The notes under the pieces: generated by a model
The model's database searches: none
The model's input: only the letters and a program-made list of their open reading frames with translations
What the model was told of the DNA's origin: nothing
Program-made: the position numbers and the translations under genes
In this document: piece by piece, positions 1 through 7,844 of the stretch
Numbering within the stretch: the stretch's first letter is position 1
How the letters are laid out: each line of letters begins with the position of its first letter
Source of the DNA: Synergistaceae bacterium
GTDB taxonomy: Bacteria; Synergistota; Synergistia; Synergistales; Synergistaceae
NCBI GenBank assembly: GCA_031288335.1
Contig: JAITRO010000003.1
Location: 1 to 50,068, forward strand
Length of the DNA: 50,068 nucleotides
Direction: 5' to 3'

Positions 1-408
1 TCGGGTAGCTATAATGTCGCATTTTCAGAGAGCACAATATTCAATCTGATTTATAGGTGTTGTTTATTTGCTTTCTGTGTCTTGTTCTTAAAACAGACCG
101 TGCGAAAGGACAGCAAAAACAGAGGTTTATATCTTATTTGTCTTCTGCTGCTGCCGCTTCAGGTTTTGGCGGTGTATTCAGCCGCGTTCTCACGGGAGAC
201 GACTTACGCATATGCATTTTACATCATACTTATCCCGACTATTTACGCAGCTATTAAAGCAAAATGGCTGAAGCAGCTTTACGCGGTTTTTGTGACGGTA
301 TTCTTCTCAATTGTGCATTTGTATTATTATCTTGCGATGACTTCAAAAGCGGACGGAAGTATGATAAAATACTATCAGACTTTCTTCAATAATTTTCGGG
401 GAGGGTAA
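1..408 (+). CDS. EpsG-like polysaccharide polymerase, C-terminal part
   Basis: The reading frame is open from the first base, so the 5' end lies outside the window. The TTG listed at 82 in the ORF track is probably internal. The 135 visible residues are hydrophobic, with at least three membrane segments separated by short basic loops (for example VRKDSKNRG and IKAKWLKQ) and many aromatic residues near the end. This pattern resembles the C-terminus of EpsG/Wzy-type proteins, which polymerise exopolysaccharide or O-antigen repeat units in the inner membrane. If right, a polysaccharide locus lies to the left. No catalytic motif is visible in the fragment, so the family is inferred from hydropathy and general resemblance. 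Any polytopic membrane protein remains possible. Confidence 0.5.
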   Translation, partial: SGSYNVAFSESTIFNLIYRCCLFAFCVLFLKQTVRKDSKNRGLYLICLLLLPLQVLAVYSAAFSRETTYAYAFYIILIPTIYAAIKAKWLKQLYAVFVTVFFSIVHLYYYLAMTSKADGSMIKYYQTFFNNFRGG

Positions 409-449
409 GTAAGTAGACAGATAATGGGTTCGATCGCCTGCTTTTTGTA

Positions 450-1073
450 TCACAAAGGACAAACTATCTTTATCCCGTCAGGAAAAGCTTCCTTCTGAAC
501 GACAGCGCCATCAGGCAAAACGATAATTTTGCCTATCAAATTCCGACACTTATAAAAGGCATGCTTGTATATTTCTTTAACTGAGGGCAATGAAACACTT
601 GTCAAGTTTTCGCACTCCCAAAAAGCCCGTTCTCCGATGTGCGCGGCGTTTGGCAGCGAAATATCCGTCAGGCTTCTGCACCCCCAAAAAACCCGCTCTC
701 CGATATGCGTGACGTTTGGCAGCGAAATGCTTGTCAGGCTTTTACACCCCAAAAAAGCCCGTTTTTCGATGTGCGCTGCGTTTGGCAGCGAAACGCTTGT
801 TAGGCTTTTGCACCCTAAAAAAGCCCGTTCTCCGAGGTGCGTGACGTTTGGCAATGAAACGCTCGTCAGGTTTTCGCACCAAAAAAAAGCGCTTTCTCCA
901 ATGTGCGTGGCGTTAGGCAATGAAATGCTTATGAGGTTCCCGCTATTCCTAAATGCCCACATGCCAACGCTTTTCACGGGAGAGAAAAGATTGACAATTG
1001 TTTTATGGCCCTCAAAACGACAATCTCTATCCCTAATAATCTCGTCATCCGGAAGAACCTTGCCGGTACTCAT
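450..1073 (-). CDS. BspA-type leucine-rich-repeat (LRR_5) protein
   Basis: The 207 residues are mainly tandem 23-residue repeats of the type LTSVSLPNVTHIGERAF-x-GCxS, the LRR_5 (BspA/Treponema) signature. About six repeats are nearly identical, giving a visible 69-bp DNA periodicity between roughly 600 and 950. Such proteins are usually surface or secreted adhesion and protein-binding modules. This one has no recognisable signal peptide or anchor, and it is short for the family, so it may be a fragment of a longer surface protein or a cytoplasmic repeat protein. The ATG has only a weak Shine-Dalgarno sequence. A small ORF of unknown status ends four bases upstream. Near-identical repeats suggest recent expansion and potential length variation. 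Confidence 0.75.
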   Translation of the reverse strand: MSTGKVLPDDEIIRDRDCRFEGHKTIVNLFSPVKSVGMWAFRNSGNLISISLPNATHIGESAFFWCENLTSVSLPNVTHLGERAFLGCKSLTSVSLPNAAHIEKRAFLGCKSLTSISLPNVTHIGERVFWGCRSLTDISLPNAAHIGERAFWECENLTSVSLPSVKEIYKHAFYKCRNLIGKIIVLPDGAVVQKEAFPDGIKIVCPL

Positions 1074-1077
1074 TCCG

Positions 1078-1299
1078 TCAAAACCTGCCTATATTTATTT
1101 TAAGGCGCAAGGTAAGCTCATAAAGGGCGCATATCACTGCCCACCGGAGGAGAAAGACTTTTCCGAGTTCCAGCAACCCGCCGACGTCGCTTTTCGGCAG
1201 CGCCTGGTATTTAGTCATAATGAGGTCTGGAAATTTGTTGATGAAGCAGCAAGCATAGTCCCGCATGAAAATCTTCTCCATAAACTTCAGATAAATCAC
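1078..1299 (-). CDS. Small hypothetical protein (73 aa), doubtful
   Basis: This minus-strand ORF begins with GTG (alternative ATG at 1281) and stops four bases before the LRR gene, so the two could be co-transcribed. A TATAAT is visible on the minus strand around 1311-1316, just upstream. The protein has no motif I recognise. Its second half is hydrophobic (LLRWAVICALYELTLRL) and might be one membrane segment. No good ribosome-binding site is visible. It could be a real small gene, or the remnant of the N-terminal part of a longer LRR protein. Confidence 0.3.
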   Translation of the reverse strand: MIYLKFMEKIFMRDYACCFINKFPDLIMTKYQALPKSDVGGLLELGKVFLLRWAVICALYELTLRLKINIGRF

Positions 1300-1697
1300 A
1301 GCGTGAAACCATTATACATTCTTTTCGTAAATGTATCCAGAGGAATCATCGCGAGCACTCCAGAATCAAATGAACGCCGCTTTTATTTAAAATATCCGAT
1401 AATTTTGGATATGGATTCCGTGGGAGCATATCATCCACCCGTCACAATTGCAAGGATTTTGCATAGCTCTCGAAATTGCGGGTGAGGTTTCATATAATAA
1501 AAGTACGGTAACCTCCTGTTATAATATGAGAAATATTTTTTATGGAATCCAAGGATTATAGAGATTCCGCGGCGATACAGGATATGTTGAGCGCCCTCGG
1601 GATTGAATGCTGAAGATAAAACATGCCGGAGGCTATCATTAAAAGCCCTGTCATTTGTCTGTGACAATGCCTTCATCACGAAACTCACGCGTAGTTG
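1300..1697. other. Gene-poor intergenic stretch
   Basis: No convincing protein gene is seen. A minus-strand ORF of 85 codons (1431-1688) has no recognisable motif and no clear ribosome-binding site. The right half contains the small-RNA candidate described separately. The left half is AT-rich without evident structure. Confidence 0.5.
1520..1525 (+). promoter_or_regulatory. Perfect -10 box (TATAAT)
   Basis: TATAAT preceded by GT, with no good -35 at the usual distance. It would start a transcript near 1532 that runs to the strong terminator at 1698-1723 without a protein gene in between. Confidence 0.35.
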
Positions 1698-1723
1698 ACT
1701 CCCCCGATTGGGGGAGTTTTTTT
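1532..1723 (+). ncRNA. Candidate structured small RNA, unassigned
   Basis: Between a TATAAT box (1520-1525) and a strong intrinsic terminator (1698-1723) there are about 190 bases with no plus-strand ORF but several possible hairpins. These are GGAATC...GATTCC near 1544-1568, GCCCTCGG...CCGGAGGC near 1591-1638 (one mismatch and one wobble), and TGTCA...TGACA near 1650-1670. Length and layout would suit a small regulatory RNA (6S-like in size), but I do not see a family signature. It could also be an untranslated remnant feeding a terminator. Inference only. Confidence 0.25.
1698..1723 (+). terminator. Intrinsic terminator
   Basis: Perfect 8-bp stem ACTCCCCC / GGGGGAGT with a GATT loop, followed by a run of six T. 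It ends whatever is transcribed from the left and insulates the tmk promoter, whose -35 box overlaps the T-run. Confidence 0.8.
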
Positions 1724-1750
1724 ACAACCCGGCGCGACTTCGGTTATAAT
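1721..1750 (+). promoter_or_regulatory. Promoter of the tmk operon
   Basis: TTTACA (1721-1726), an 18-bp spacer and TATAAT (1745-1750), with transcription expected from about 1757, 27 bases before the tmk ATG. It is the only good promoter seen before the eight-gene plus-strand run. Confidence 0.65.
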
Positions 1751-1783
1751 TTGCGCAACGGCATTTTGGGAGACGTATATGTG

Positions 1784-2428
1784 ATGTTTATTGTCCTTGA
1801 AGGAATAGATGGCAGCGGAAAGACTACACAGGCGGCACGGCTCGGGGAGTGGCTGTCGGGCTTGCTCGGACGGGAAAGAGTGCTCGTAACGAAAGAACCG
1901 GGCGGATGGCTTGGGGGAGACGCGGTGAGACGGCTTGCGCTCGGCGGGGGGCTGTCGAGCGTGTGGGGCGAGTTCTTTCTTTTTATGATGGACAGGTGCG
2001 AACATGTATCGGGCGTCGTCATGCCGGCTCTGGAAAAGGGCATGTGCGTCATCTGCGACAGATATACTCCGTCGACGCTCGCTTATCAGGTGTTGTCGAA
2101 TCCCTTGATCGGGAGCGAGGCTGCCGAGTACATGACGGGCATGAGCGAGGTCATCGGCCTGCCGCGCCCCGATTGCGCGTGTCTTTTGGATATAGACGCG
2201 GACACGGCGAGAAGGCGTCTCGAAACGCGGGGGAAGCTGAATTCGTTCGACGCGAGGGGACGCGATTATTTCGAGCGCGTGCGGGCCGCGTATGACGCTC
2301 TGATTAAGCGTTTCCCGGACGAATGGATAAAAGTCGACGCCTCGGAGGACGAAAACACGGTGTTCGGAGGGCTAAAGCGCGGTATGGAACGCATGTTCGG
2401 GACGCGCCTCGGCGGACACGCGACATGA
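1784..2428 (+). CDS. tmk: Thymidylate kinase
   Basis: The 214-residue protein phosphorylates dTMP to dTDP with ATP in the cytoplasm, a step in dTTP supply. The P-loop GIDGSGKT is at residues 9-16, the dTMP-binding/DR motif appears as CDRYTPSTLAYQ, and KEPGG is the usual EPGG motif. An Arg-rich LID region (ARRRLETRG) follows. The ORF track starts further upstream at 1655, but that region holds the terminator and promoter. The ATG at 1784 gives the canonical MFIVLEGIDGSG start, with GGGAG about a dozen bases before it. The stop overlaps the ATG of the next gene (ATGA), indicating translational coupling. The order tmk-yaaR-holB-ricT matches the conserved Gram-positive arrangement. Confidence 0.95.
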   Translation: MFIVLEGIDGSGKTTQAARLGEWLSGLLGRERVLVTKEPGGWLGGDAVRRLALGGGLSSVWGEFFLFMMDRCEHVSGVVMPALEKGMCVICDRYTPSTLAYQVLSNPLIGSEAAEYMTGMSEVIGLPRPDCACLLDIDADTARRRLETRGKLNSFDARGRDYFERVRAAYDALIKRFPDEWIKVDASEDENTVFGGLKRGMERMFGTRLGGHAT

Positions 2429-2871
2429 AAGTCAGCGCGGCAAAACTCAAAAGCGGCGAGACGGCCACTCACTCGGGTCAGGCCGCCACAAGGGGCGGAG
2501 CCGTTTCCGGCGCTCACGGCGCTGAGAAAACGTTCGCCGAGGTCGTCGAGGATATTGAGCTTCAAGGGATGATAACAGAACTCGACGAGATAGGGGCCGC
2601 CCTCTCACGTTACCCGACGTCGGCGCTTCTCAGGAGGTACAGAGAACTCGTGAAAATGGCGCTGAGCCGCATAAAAAACAGCATGCACATAAGGAGGGAG
2701 TTCAAGTGGAGGCGGACGGAGCGCTCGATGTTCATGGTCATAGAGCGCGCCGACAGCGCACTGGCTGAACTCGAGACATTGGAATCGGCGATCGAAAGAG
2801 AGCGCGACAGAACACGGATGTTTTCGTTGATCGACGAAATAAAGGGATGCCTGATATCTCTCCTATTCTGA
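2425..2871 (+). CDS. yaaR: YaaR-family protein (DUF327)
   Basis: 148 residues, starting at the ATG that overlaps the tmk stop. The track's 182-residue version begins inside tmk. The body is helical and highly charged, with the DUF327-type core LLRRYRELVKMALSRIKNSMHI and a C-terminal half predicted to coil (ERADSALAELETLESAIERERDR). YaaR lies between tmk and holB in many Firmicutes-like genomes. Its biochemical role is not established. The N-terminal 45 residues are low in complexity and probably disordered. The stop overlaps the start of the next gene by 25 bases. Family assignment rests on size, sequence pattern and synteny. Confidence 0.75.
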   Translation: MKVSAAKLKSGETATHSGQAATRGGAVSGAHGAEKTFAEVVEDIELQGMITELDEIGAALSRYPTSALLRRYRELVKMALSRIKNSMHIRREFKWRRTERSMFMVIERADSALAELETLESAIERERDRTRMFSLIDEIKGCLISLLF

Positions 2872-3623
2872 ATGAAATATCTTCCTCGCGCGAATGGAAG
2901 GAACTGCGCGGGATGCTCTCGTCGGGCGGGGCGCCGGGTACGCTGCTCGCGATCGTCGATCCCGAGCATGCGCGCGTTTTTAGAGATATGTATGCGCGGA
3001 GCGTCTTGTGCCATTCGGGCAGCGGCATGGACGGGTGCGCCTCGTGCCGCTCGTGGATGGATGACGGACACCCGGACATGCTGATCGCCGGTTCGGACGA
3101 CAGTCCTCCGGGAATCGCCGATTGCCTGGAGATGCAGACCGCGATGTCGCTGAAACCGTTTCGCGCGCACGGGCGGCTCGGGGTGGTTCATTCCGTCGAC
3201 GCGATATCGCTTCCGGCAGCCAATTCACTGCTGAAAATCGCCGAGGAACCTCCGGAAGGGGGACATCTTCTATTTCTCGCCGAGGAGGATAACGTGATAC
3301 CCACGATTCGAAGCCGTTCCTGGATGGTCTCGTTCAAGCCGAAGGGAACGCCCGGCGACACATCTCCCCCCGGAACTCCGGCGGGATGGGCGGCTTGGAT
3401 CGAGCGAACCAGGAAATTATCGACCGACGAAATCGCCTCCGAGGCGGACAGTTGGGCGGGATGGCTGTGCGGCAGGGGCGAATTCCGCCTCGCCGCTTCG
3501 GTGAGGAACCTGTTGTACGTATCGAAAAGGAGGCGCTTGCCCGTTTCGATGGTTCAGGACGCATTAGAGGCAATTCTGGGGGAAGGAGTTCCAATTGGGC
3601 AAATACTTGGCGATTTACGGTAA
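2847..3623 (+). CDS. holB: DNA polymerase III delta' subunit-like
   Basis: 258 residues of the clamp-loader type. After a degenerate P-loop region (no GxxGxGK) come a zinc-like CASC with an upstream Cys (residues about 52-67), a SLKPFRAHGRLGVV strand-helix segment, and the hallmark SLPAANSLLKIAEEPPEG-type motif. The latter is followed by VIPTIRSRSW, the sensor-1/SRC region. Delta' is the wrench of the clamp loader that places the beta clamp on DNA. Loss of the Walker A motif is normal for delta'. The protein is shorter than full-length family members (about 330), so the C-terminal oligomerisation domain is reduced. Position between yaaR and ricT supports the call. Its end overlaps the start of ricT. 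Confidence 0.85.
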   Translation: MPDISPILNEISSSREWKELRGMLSSGGAPGTLLAIVDPEHARVFRDMYARSVLCHSGSGMDGCASCRSWMDDGHPDMLIAGSDDSPPGIADCLEMQTAMSLKPFRAHGRLGVVHSVDAISLPAANSLLKIAEEPPEGGHLLFLAEEDNVIPTIRSRSWMVSFKPKGTPGDTSPPGTPAGWAAWIERTRKLSTDEIASEADSWAGWLCGRGEFRLAASVRNLLYVSKRRRLPVSMVQDALEAILGEGVPIGQILGDLR

Positions 3624-4929
3624 GCCGAGATTCCTGGGGATAGTGGAATTTGACCCCGATACGGCGGGCGAGCTTCCCGGGGACGGCATGATCATAGCGA
3701 CCTCGCACAGGGGCGAGGAAGTGGCCTCGGTCATGGGGCTTTTGAACGAAACGCAGGAAAACGAATACAGGGGAATGAAGACGATCTCCGAGCACGGCGA
3801 GGGGCCGGCGCACGCCGGCGAGTCGGTGGTGGGCGACCTTGAATTCGTCCGCCTGCCCACAGCTGAGGACAGGGCGCAATGGGCATCGCTGAAGGAATCC
3901 GAGGAAGGCATACTCAAGGACGCTCAGGCGATGGCCGAAGGACATCATCTCGCATTGAAACTCGTCGACGTCGAGACAATGATAGACGGCAAAAAACTGT
4001 TCCTCTACTTCACGTCTGAGACCAGGATCGATTTCAGGAATCTAGTGAAAGATTTGGCGCGCAAATTCAGAACCAGGATAGAACTGCGGCAGATGGGCGT
4101 CCGCGACGAAGCCCGTCTGATCAGCGGCGTGGCCTCGTGCGGGCTGCCCTGCTGCTGCAGCTACTGGCTGAACCAGTTCGCGTCCATAGGCATCAGGATG
4201 GTGAAAGAGCAGAACATTGCGATGAACCCGGCCAAGATCTCCGGGATATGCGGACGGCTGATGTGCTGCATGTCGTTCGAGCACAAGGTCTACAAAAACC
4301 TGTGGGCAGGATTGCCCGGGCCGGGGAGCAAGATAAAGACCCCGAACGGCAACTACGTAATCGTGGCGATGGATATAAGCCGTGAAGCCGTGCGCTGCCA
4401 CAAGCCGACGGGAGGGGACATCTCCGTTCCGGTAGCGATGTTCCAGGATTTCCGCGCGGCCATTGCCAACGGCGATGAATGGGAGCCGCCGCACGATAAA
4501 AATGAACCTAAGAGAGAAAGATTGTCCCGCGGGAAGTTCGATTGTTCCTGCCGGAGAAACGCCGGATTTGGCGGCGCGGCTAAATTTGTCCCGGGAGGCA
4601 CCTCTCGGCACTGTTTCCATGCGGAAACCCGCGCTGTCGACGAGGAAATCGAGAGGCCGGACGATGGAAAAGCCGAAGGGGGCACCGCGCCCGATAAATA
4701 CCAGGGACGGAGGCACAATCGCAAAGGCGGCCGCCATCGGCGTCCCGACGGCGATGCTTTCCGAAAGGAAGCGACCAGACCGCGCGATAATAAGATGTCC
4801 CACTCCAAACTGTCCGAGCCGATGCCCGATAACTCCAACGCGATGTCTCCTCAGGCGAGGGCGGCAAAAAATCGCAAAAAAAAGCGCAGACAGAAGTACG
4901 GCCCATCGGTTCCCCCGGACGAAAACTGA
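3595..4929 (+). CDS. ricT: RicT/YaaT-like PSP1-domain protein
   Basis: 444 residues starting at TTG 3595, which has a strong GGAAGGAG seven bases upstream inside the end of holB. The PSP1 core includes the Cys-rich pair CGLPCCCSYW (about 181-190) and CGRLMCCMSFE (about 219-229). In Bacillus RicT such cysteines serve the Fe-S clusters of the RicAFT complex, which acts with RNase Y in mRNA maturation. The 'ASxxH(K)' segment is followed by a KIKTPNGNYVIV beta-strand region. The family is usually about 270-300 residues. Here a 150-residue extension, rich in Arg, Lys and Gly and ending in KNRKKKRRQKYG, is added and is probably disordered and nucleic-acid binding. Another frame is also open across this tail, but codon use favours the called one. 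Confidence 0.9.
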   Translation: MGKYLAIYGKPRFLGIVEFDPDTAGELPGDGMIIATSHRGEEVASVMGLLNETQENEYRGMKTISEHGEGPAHAGESVVGDLEFVRLPTAEDRAQWASLKESEEGILKDAQAMAEGHHLALKLVDVETMIDGKKLFLYFTSETRIDFRNLVKDLARKFRTRIELRQMGVRDEARLISGVASCGLPCCCSYWLNQFASIGIRMVKEQNIAMNPAKISGICGRLMCCMSFEHKVYKNLWAGLPGPGSKIKTPNGNYVIVAMDISREAVRCHKPTGGDISVPVAMFQDFRAAIANGDEWEPPHDKNEPKRERLSRGKFDCSCRRNAGFGGAAKFVPGGTSRHCFHAETRAVDEEIERPDDGKAEGGTAPDKYQGRRHNRKGGRHRRPDGDAFRKEATRPRDNKMSHSKLSEPMPDNSNAMSPQARAAKNRKKKRRQKYGPSVPPDEN

Positions 4930-4945
4930 TTCAGGCGGTGATCTA

Positions 4946-5887
4946 ATGGCTTTGTTGGGAAATATGTTTACCAAACTCAAAAATATGGCTAACAAATGGT
5001 CGCAGGGAGTGTCGAACCTCTTTTCGGACAAACCTCTGACGGACGATTTCTGGGAGGAGCTGGAAGAACGCCTTCTTTTGGGAGACGTTGGGGTCGAGAC
5101 CGCCGACGAGCTGATCGCCGAACTGAGGCAAATCTCCGTCGACCGCCGGATAGCCCATACCGGGGAGCTGAAGGAGGCCTTCGCGGAAGCGCTTGTGAAA
5201 CGCCTCGAAGATGTGCCGGGAATGGGCAGGCCGATCGACCTTTCGGACAGGCCGTCCGTCGTACTCCTGGTCGGCGTGAACGGCAGCGGCAAGACCACCA
5301 CCGCCGGGAAGCTCGCCTCGCGGTTCGCCGAAGAGGGGAAAACCGTGATCCTGGCGGCGGCCGACACATACAGGGCGGCTGCGATAGAACAGCTCAAGGT
5401 GTGGGGAGAAAGGGTGTCGGCGAGGGTGATAGCACACGCCCATGGAAGCGATTCGGCGGCGGTGGTGTTCGACGCGATAGGGGCCGCGAAGGCTTCCGGC
5501 GCGGACGTCGTGATCGTCGACACGGCCGGAAGGCTTCACACCAAATCGAACCTGATGGACGAACTAGCTAAGGTGGGCAGGGTAGCCTCCCGCGAAGCTC
5601 CCGGCGGAATCCGCGAGACGCTGCTGGTGCTCGACTCGGTGACGGGACAGAACGGGTTCATGCAGGCGGATGTGTTCAACAAATCCATTCCTCTTTCCGG
5701 CGTGGTGCTCACGAAATTCGACAATACAGCAAAAGGAGGGATAGTATTGTCCATATCGCGGCGTTTGCGGCTTCCCATAAGATATATCGGCCTGGGCGAG
5801 GGCGTGGCGGATCTGGAACTCTTCTCCTGCCGCGATTTTGTGTATGCCCTTCTCGGGATGGAAAAGGCAGACACGCGCAATGGCTAA
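4946..5887 (+). CDS. ftsY: Signal recognition particle receptor FtsY
   Basis: 313 residues beginning at ATG 4946. The track's longer version reads through the ricT tail. FtsY is the SRP-receptor GTPase that docks SRP-bound ribosomes at the inner membrane. Visible motifs are an N-domain (LLLGDVGVETADELI), G1 GVNGSGKTTTAGKLA near residue 108, DTYRAAA, DTAGR near 192, TKFDNTAKGG near 256 (the usual form is TKLDGTAKGG), and closing loop GLGEGVADL. The acidic N-terminal A-domain of E. coli is absent. A short hydrophobic-basic start (MALLGNMFTKLKNM) may serve membrane binding. The last codons overlap the start of the next gene by eight bases. Confidence 0.96.
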   Translation: MALLGNMFTKLKNMANKWSQGVSNLFSDKPLTDDFWEELEERLLLGDVGVETADELIAELRQISVDRRIAHTGELKEAFAEALVKRLEDVPGMGRPIDLSDRPSVVLLVGVNGSGKTTTAGKLASRFAEEGKTVILAAADTYRAAAIEQLKVWGERVSARVIAHAHGSDSAAVVFDAIGAAKASGADVVIVDTAGRLHTKSNLMDELAKVGRVASREAPGGIRETLLVLDSVTGQNGFMQADVFNKSIPLSGVVLTKFDNTAKGGIVLSISRRLRLPIRYIGLGEGVADLELFSCRDFVYALLGMEKADTRNG

Positions 5888-7310
5888 CGCTCAAGAGATA
5901 AAAAATGGGATGCTCTCAGCCGAGTCCGGCGTACAGGAAGTGCTGCGCGCCCTTTATTTCTACGGCGCCGACTATATAATGCTGAAAATGGGCCGCCAGG
6001 AAAAGCTCGTTCACAAGGAGCAGATGATCTTGCTCATGGAACTGGGCCACGAGACGACGACTATCGATGAAATATCGGTGATGACGCTGCCCGAACCGGC
6101 GTCAGCCAAGACGCGCATCGAGGACGTGCCGCCGGATAACTCGCTTCTCGTATTTTCCCGCAAGGGGGGAGGCTTGGCGGGGACTCTGTCCAAGATGTCA
6201 TTCGAGGAATACCGGGAACGGAAGATCAAAGAGTCCAGAGTCTCGTACCCCGAGTGGTGGGCGGCGCCGTTACCGCTGCTCTACATGGATAGCGAGCGCA
6301 TCGCCATGAACGACGCGGCCGGCGCTAAAATACCCTGCGAGGCGAAAGAGCTGGCGGCGCAGGCGGAAAAGATAAAACGCGACGGCATGATCACCGTGAA
6401 GGATAAAAAACGGGAGCTGACTTTCTCCCTGCATCTTCTCGACGAGAACGTATATCTGGTCGAGGACATATCCGGCGATTTCGAGATGGCGGAGGAGCTG
6501 GTGTGGTGGGCGGCGGTGGGCAAAGCGTTTGTCCGCCGGGTAGAGGAAAACGGAGCTGTGGTGCGGCATCTGTCCCCTCTGGAAACGCCTCCCTCTTCGG
6601 CAGCGGAGGTACTCTACTGTTCCTGGGAGAACGAGCCTCTGGGCAGCATCGCCATAGGTATGCCAGGCGACTTCGATCAGGACGAAAACCCGCCGGACGA
6701 CGCGAACCATGAGGAAAAAGAGGGCGGAGGGGGTGCGTCGGACGAGAATATCGAGACGGAACCCGATGCGTCTTTGGAGCCGGAAAAGGCCGAAGCGCCC
6801 GCACAAACCCAAGAGCCCGAGACCGCCCTTATCCCCGAAGAATCCGGCAACCACACGCCGGAGCCCCGAACGCAGCCGGCCATGAAGGAAAAACGCAAGC
6901 TAAGCTCCCTGTGGGAGCCGAAAGACGATTCGAATCTCAATTTGGACACCATGTCGGAATGGCCCCAACCGGACGATGAGCCCGCGGCGGAAGAGCCGGA
7001 GGCCGCCGCGTCGAATGTCCGGCACGAATCCTTCGGCCCATTCGACAAACCCGCCGCCAAAAGGAAGATTTTTGGCCATGCCGCTCATAAAGCCGAGGGA
7101 AGAAGCCATGATGAAGAAAACGACGAAATGGAACCGGATTTGTCTTCGGCGATAGATTGGGCGGACATGGATGATGCCGGCGACGATGTGAAAATCGAGG
7201 AATCCGCTGAGAAAACGGCCGCGTCGAAAGTGCTCGACAAGAACGCCGCGCGCAGGGCTTATGGAGGCCCTCCGCGAAGGAAGATTCGCGGTGGCGGCAG
7301 AAACTCGTAG
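5880..7310 (+). CDS. Unrecognised protein with acidic disordered C-terminal half
   Basis: 476 residues, start ATG 5880 overlapping the end of ftsY. I do not recognise the family. The first 280 residues look folded. A helical start (QEVLRALYFYGADYIML) is followed around residues 140-250 by a stretch that could be a PAS-like fold (MNDAAGAKI ... ENVYLVEDISGDFEM). From about 285 onward the sequence is rich in Glu, Pro, Ala and Asp (for example EPEKAEAPAQTQEPE), typical of a disordered linker, and the end is basic (PPRRKIRGGG). No signal peptide or membrane segment is visible. The tight coupling to ftsY and to DUF4416 suggests one operon. A lineage-specific cytoplasmic adaptor is possible, but no function can be assigned. 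Confidence 0.75.
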   Translation: MANAQEIKNGMLSAESGVQEVLRALYFYGADYIMLKMGRQEKLVHKEQMILLMELGHETTTIDEISVMTLPEPASAKTRIEDVPPDNSLLVFSRKGGGLAGTLSKMSFEEYRERKIKESRVSYPEWWAAPLPLLYMDSERIAMNDAAGAKIPCEAKELAAQAEKIKRDGMITVKDKKRELTFSLHLLDENVYLVEDISGDFEMAEELVWWAAVGKAFVRRVEENGAVVRHLSPLETPPSSAAEVLYCSWENEPLGSIAIGMPGDFDQDENPPDDANHEEKEGGGGASDENIETEPDASLEPEKAEAPAQTQEPETALIPEESGNHTPEPRTQPAMKEKRKLSSLWEPKDDSNLNLDTMSEWPQPDDEPAAEEPEAAASNVRHESFGPFDKPAAKRKIFGHAAHKAEGRSHDEENDEMEPDLSSAIDWADMDDAGDDVKIEESAEKTAASKVLDKNAARRAYGGPPRRKIRGGGRNS

Positions 7311-7839
7311 CGGCCCGGTTCCGGTGAAAATGATATCCGGTCTGCTCTGCCCAGCGGAACAGGAGGAGTTGACGGAATGGGCGGCCGAAAGGATGAGCGC
7401 GGTTTTCGGCGGCATTGAGCTTGCCAGCCCGCCGTATCCTTTCAACTACACCGACTATTACAGGGATATAGCACCGCGCCTCGAAAGGCGTTTTTTCGTT
7501 TTCGACTGGTTGAGGCATCCTTTTGGGCTGGTGGCGTGGAAAAAATTGGCAATTTCGATAGAGGCGGAAAGCGCTGCCGAGGCAGGCGGCGGCAGGAGGG
7601 TCAACATAGATCCGGGTTATCTGGACGGCGCGCGGCTCGTGCTGGCGTCGACGAAGGACAACGCCCAAAGGATATACCTGCGGGATGATGTGTACGCGGA
7701 GGTCACTATGTGCCGTAAAAAGTCGGGATGGATCACTTTTTCATACACTTTCCCCGATTTTGCGAGCGGCGTTTACGACGAGTTCCTCGATTCGGCGAGG
7801 AACTCCTGGAGACGCGACCTCCGCGCAAGAGGGGACTGA
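7261..7839 (+). CDS. DUF4416 family protein
   Basis: 192 residues, overlapping the previous gene by 50 bases from ATG 7261. A GTG at 7291 with AAGGA nine bases upstream is an equally good start. The sequence carries the DUF4416 hallmarks: PVKMISGLL near the start, PFNYTDYYRD, a central VNIDPGYLDGARLVLASTKD segment and TFPDF near the end. The family is widespread in Synergistota, Deltaproteobacteria-like groups and Thermotogae-like anaerobes, and its biochemical role is unknown. It is probably cytoplasmic, since no signal or membrane segment is seen. It lies between the acidic hypothetical and purB with almost no spacing, consistent with one transcript. Confidence 0.85.
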   Translation: MEALREGRFAVAAETRSGPVPVKMISGLLCPAEQEELTEWAAERMSAVFGGIELASPPYPFNYTDYYRDIAPRLERRFFVFDWLRHPFGLVAWKKLAISIEAESAAEAGGGRRVNIDPGYLDGARLVLASTKDNAQRIYLRDDVYAEVTMCRKKSGWITFSYTFPDFASGVYDEFLDSARNSWRRDLRARGD

Positions 7840-7844
7840 TTGTC

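Noticed and set aside
600-950. Regular DNA repeats resembling a CRISPR array
   Set aside because: There are no unique spacers between short repeats. The periodicity is the coding repeat of the LRR protein.
565-1485. 306-residue plus-strand ORF opposite the LRR gene
   Set aside because: It mirrors the 69-bp repeats, has no family features and no ribosome-binding site. The minus frame gives clear LRR_5 repeats.
4042-5523. 493-residue minus-strand ORF
   Set aside because: A low-complexity shadow of ricT and ftsY, both of which are strongly supported on the plus strand.
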